Assembly (NCBI GenBank): GCA_035547895.1
Contig: DASZTT010000241.1
Span: 1-6,135 of the forward strand
Source: 66-474 sp035547895
GTDB lineage: Bacteria; Pseudomonadota; Gammaproteobacteria; Xanthomonadales; Rhodanobacteraceae
DNA length: 6,135 nt
Direction: 5' to 3'
Numbering within the stretch: the first letter of the stretch is position 1; each line of letters starts with the position of its first letter. A program made the translations under genes and the position numbers. Below the pieces are notes generated by a model. That model saw only the letters and a list, made by a program, of their open reading frames with translations, was not told the origin of the DNA and did not search any database. This document shows positions 5,706 to 6,135 of the stretch, piece after piece.

Positions 5706-6135
5706 GTGAGCCCTCCCTTCCCTTCTCATCGGCAGCACCTTGCATGCGTGGCGATCGCATTGCTGATCGCGTTGCTGATGCTGCCGAACTTCGCCTGGCT
5801 CATCCACGATACGGACTGGCCGACCTGGAGCGCGGCGCTGGTATTGCCGCTGGCGCTGCTGACGGTGTTGTTTGCGTTGCTGGGACGGTGGGTGTGGCTG
5901 GCCTGCCTGCTGCTGGCGCCGTTCGCCTTGCTCGCGCCGCTGGAGACCTATTACATCGGGCAATACCACCATCCCACTTCGGCGCAGATCATCGCGACGA
6001 TCATCGCGACCAATCCGCTCGAAGCGCGCGAATATTTCGGACGCCTGATCCTTCCCCTGGTGCTGACGCTGGTCGGCGGACTGGCGGTGGCTCTGCTTGC
6101 CGCCTGGGCGAGCTTTCGCGCGCGCCTGCGTTGGC
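5706..6135 (+). CDS. Phosphoethanolamine transferase-like membrane enzyme, copy 3 (3' end missing)
   Basis: The frame stays open to the window edge, giving 143 residues of an N-terminal membrane region homologous to copies 1 and 2. Shared blocks include IALLMLPN (21-28), LFALLGRW (55-62), LLLAPFALLAPLE (68-80), YHHPTSAQIIA (87-97), TNPLEAREY (102-110) and LAAWASFRARLRW (131-143). Four membrane helices can be seen; the fifth helix and the periplasmic catalytic domain lie beyond the edge, so activity cannot be judged. GTG 5706 is chosen because it gives MSPPFPSHRQ, a leader equal in length to that of copy 1, with every later motif at the same residue number. The frame is open back to 5637, and TTG 5685 is a possible alternative. 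Its ribosome site is weak. It is more divergent from copies 1 and 2 (for example WLIHDTDWPTWS and TYYIGQYHH) than they are from each other, suggesting an older split. Confidence 0.85.
   Translation, partial: MSPPFPSHRQHLACVAIALLIALLMLPNFAWLIHDTDWPTWSAALVLPLALLTVLFALLGRWVWLACLLLAPFALLAPLETYYIGQYHHPTSAQIIATIIATNPLEAREYFGRLILPLVLTLVGGLAVALLAAWASFRARLRW

Larger units (their letters stand above)
2049..6135 (+). repeat. Tandem array of three transferase paralogues
   Basis: Three head-to-tail genes of the same family begin at 2049, 3819 and 5706. They are homologous along their visible length and share exact nucleotide tracts: 3193-3223 equals 4981-5011 (31 nt), and 2104-2132 equals 5761-5789 (29 nt). 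This indicates tandem duplication. The array may continue past the window. Confidence 0.85.

Noticed and set aside
4494..5972. 492-codon open frame on the minus strand opposite copies 2 and 3
   Set aside because: It resembles the other antisense frame only because the + strand genes are paralogues; it has the same biased composition and crosses a gene boundary.
1..6135. CRISPR array, tRNA, rRNA, insertion sequence or prophage
   Set aside because: No regularly spaced short repeats, cloverleaf-like segments, transposase or integrase frames, or terminal inverted repeats were seen on either strand.

Overview
The window is a GC-rich piece of a gammaproteobacterial chromosome. The PilC and PilD sequences look most like the Xanthomonadales/Lysobacterales (Xanthomonas, Lysobacter, Luteimonas, Rhodanobacter, Dyella and relatives); that placement rests on recalled protein similarity, not on a search. 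All recognisable genes lie on the + strand and there is little non-coding DNA.

Layout: (1) positions 1-1141 hold the 3' nine-tenths of pilC, the inner-membrane platform protein of the type IV pilus. (2) Positions 1146-1177 form a perfect 14-bp inverted repeat with a 4-nt loop, either a terminator or an attenuator, which also covers the best Shine-Dalgarno sequence ahead of the next gene. (3) About 1174-2052 is pilD, the prepilin peptidase/N-methyltransferase; its start is unclear and the 5' end may carry a one-base frameshift. (4) From 2049 to the window edge there are three tandem paralogues of a membrane-anchored phosphoethanolamine transferase (COG2194; EptA/CptA/PptA/MCR superfamily, sulfatase fold). 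Copy 1 (2049-3791) overlaps the pilD stop codon by ATGA, copy 2 (3819-5576) follows after 27 bp, and copy 3 (5706 to beyond 6135) starts with GTG after a 129-bp gap and is cut off by the window.

Together, pilC and pilD build and process type IV pilins (PilD also commonly serves type II secretion). The transferases would act on the periplasmic face of the same membrane, moving phosphoethanolamine from phosphatidylethanolamine onto an acceptor. Their acceptor cannot be read from sequence: lipid A, LPS core sugars and protein are all known for the superfamily. Because Neisseria PptA decorates type IV pilin with phospho-groups, the ATGA coupling of copy 1 to pilD makes pilin modification a hypothesis worth testing. 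The most unusual aspects are this coupling, the triplication of the transferase, and the hairpin and possible frameshift at the pilD start.
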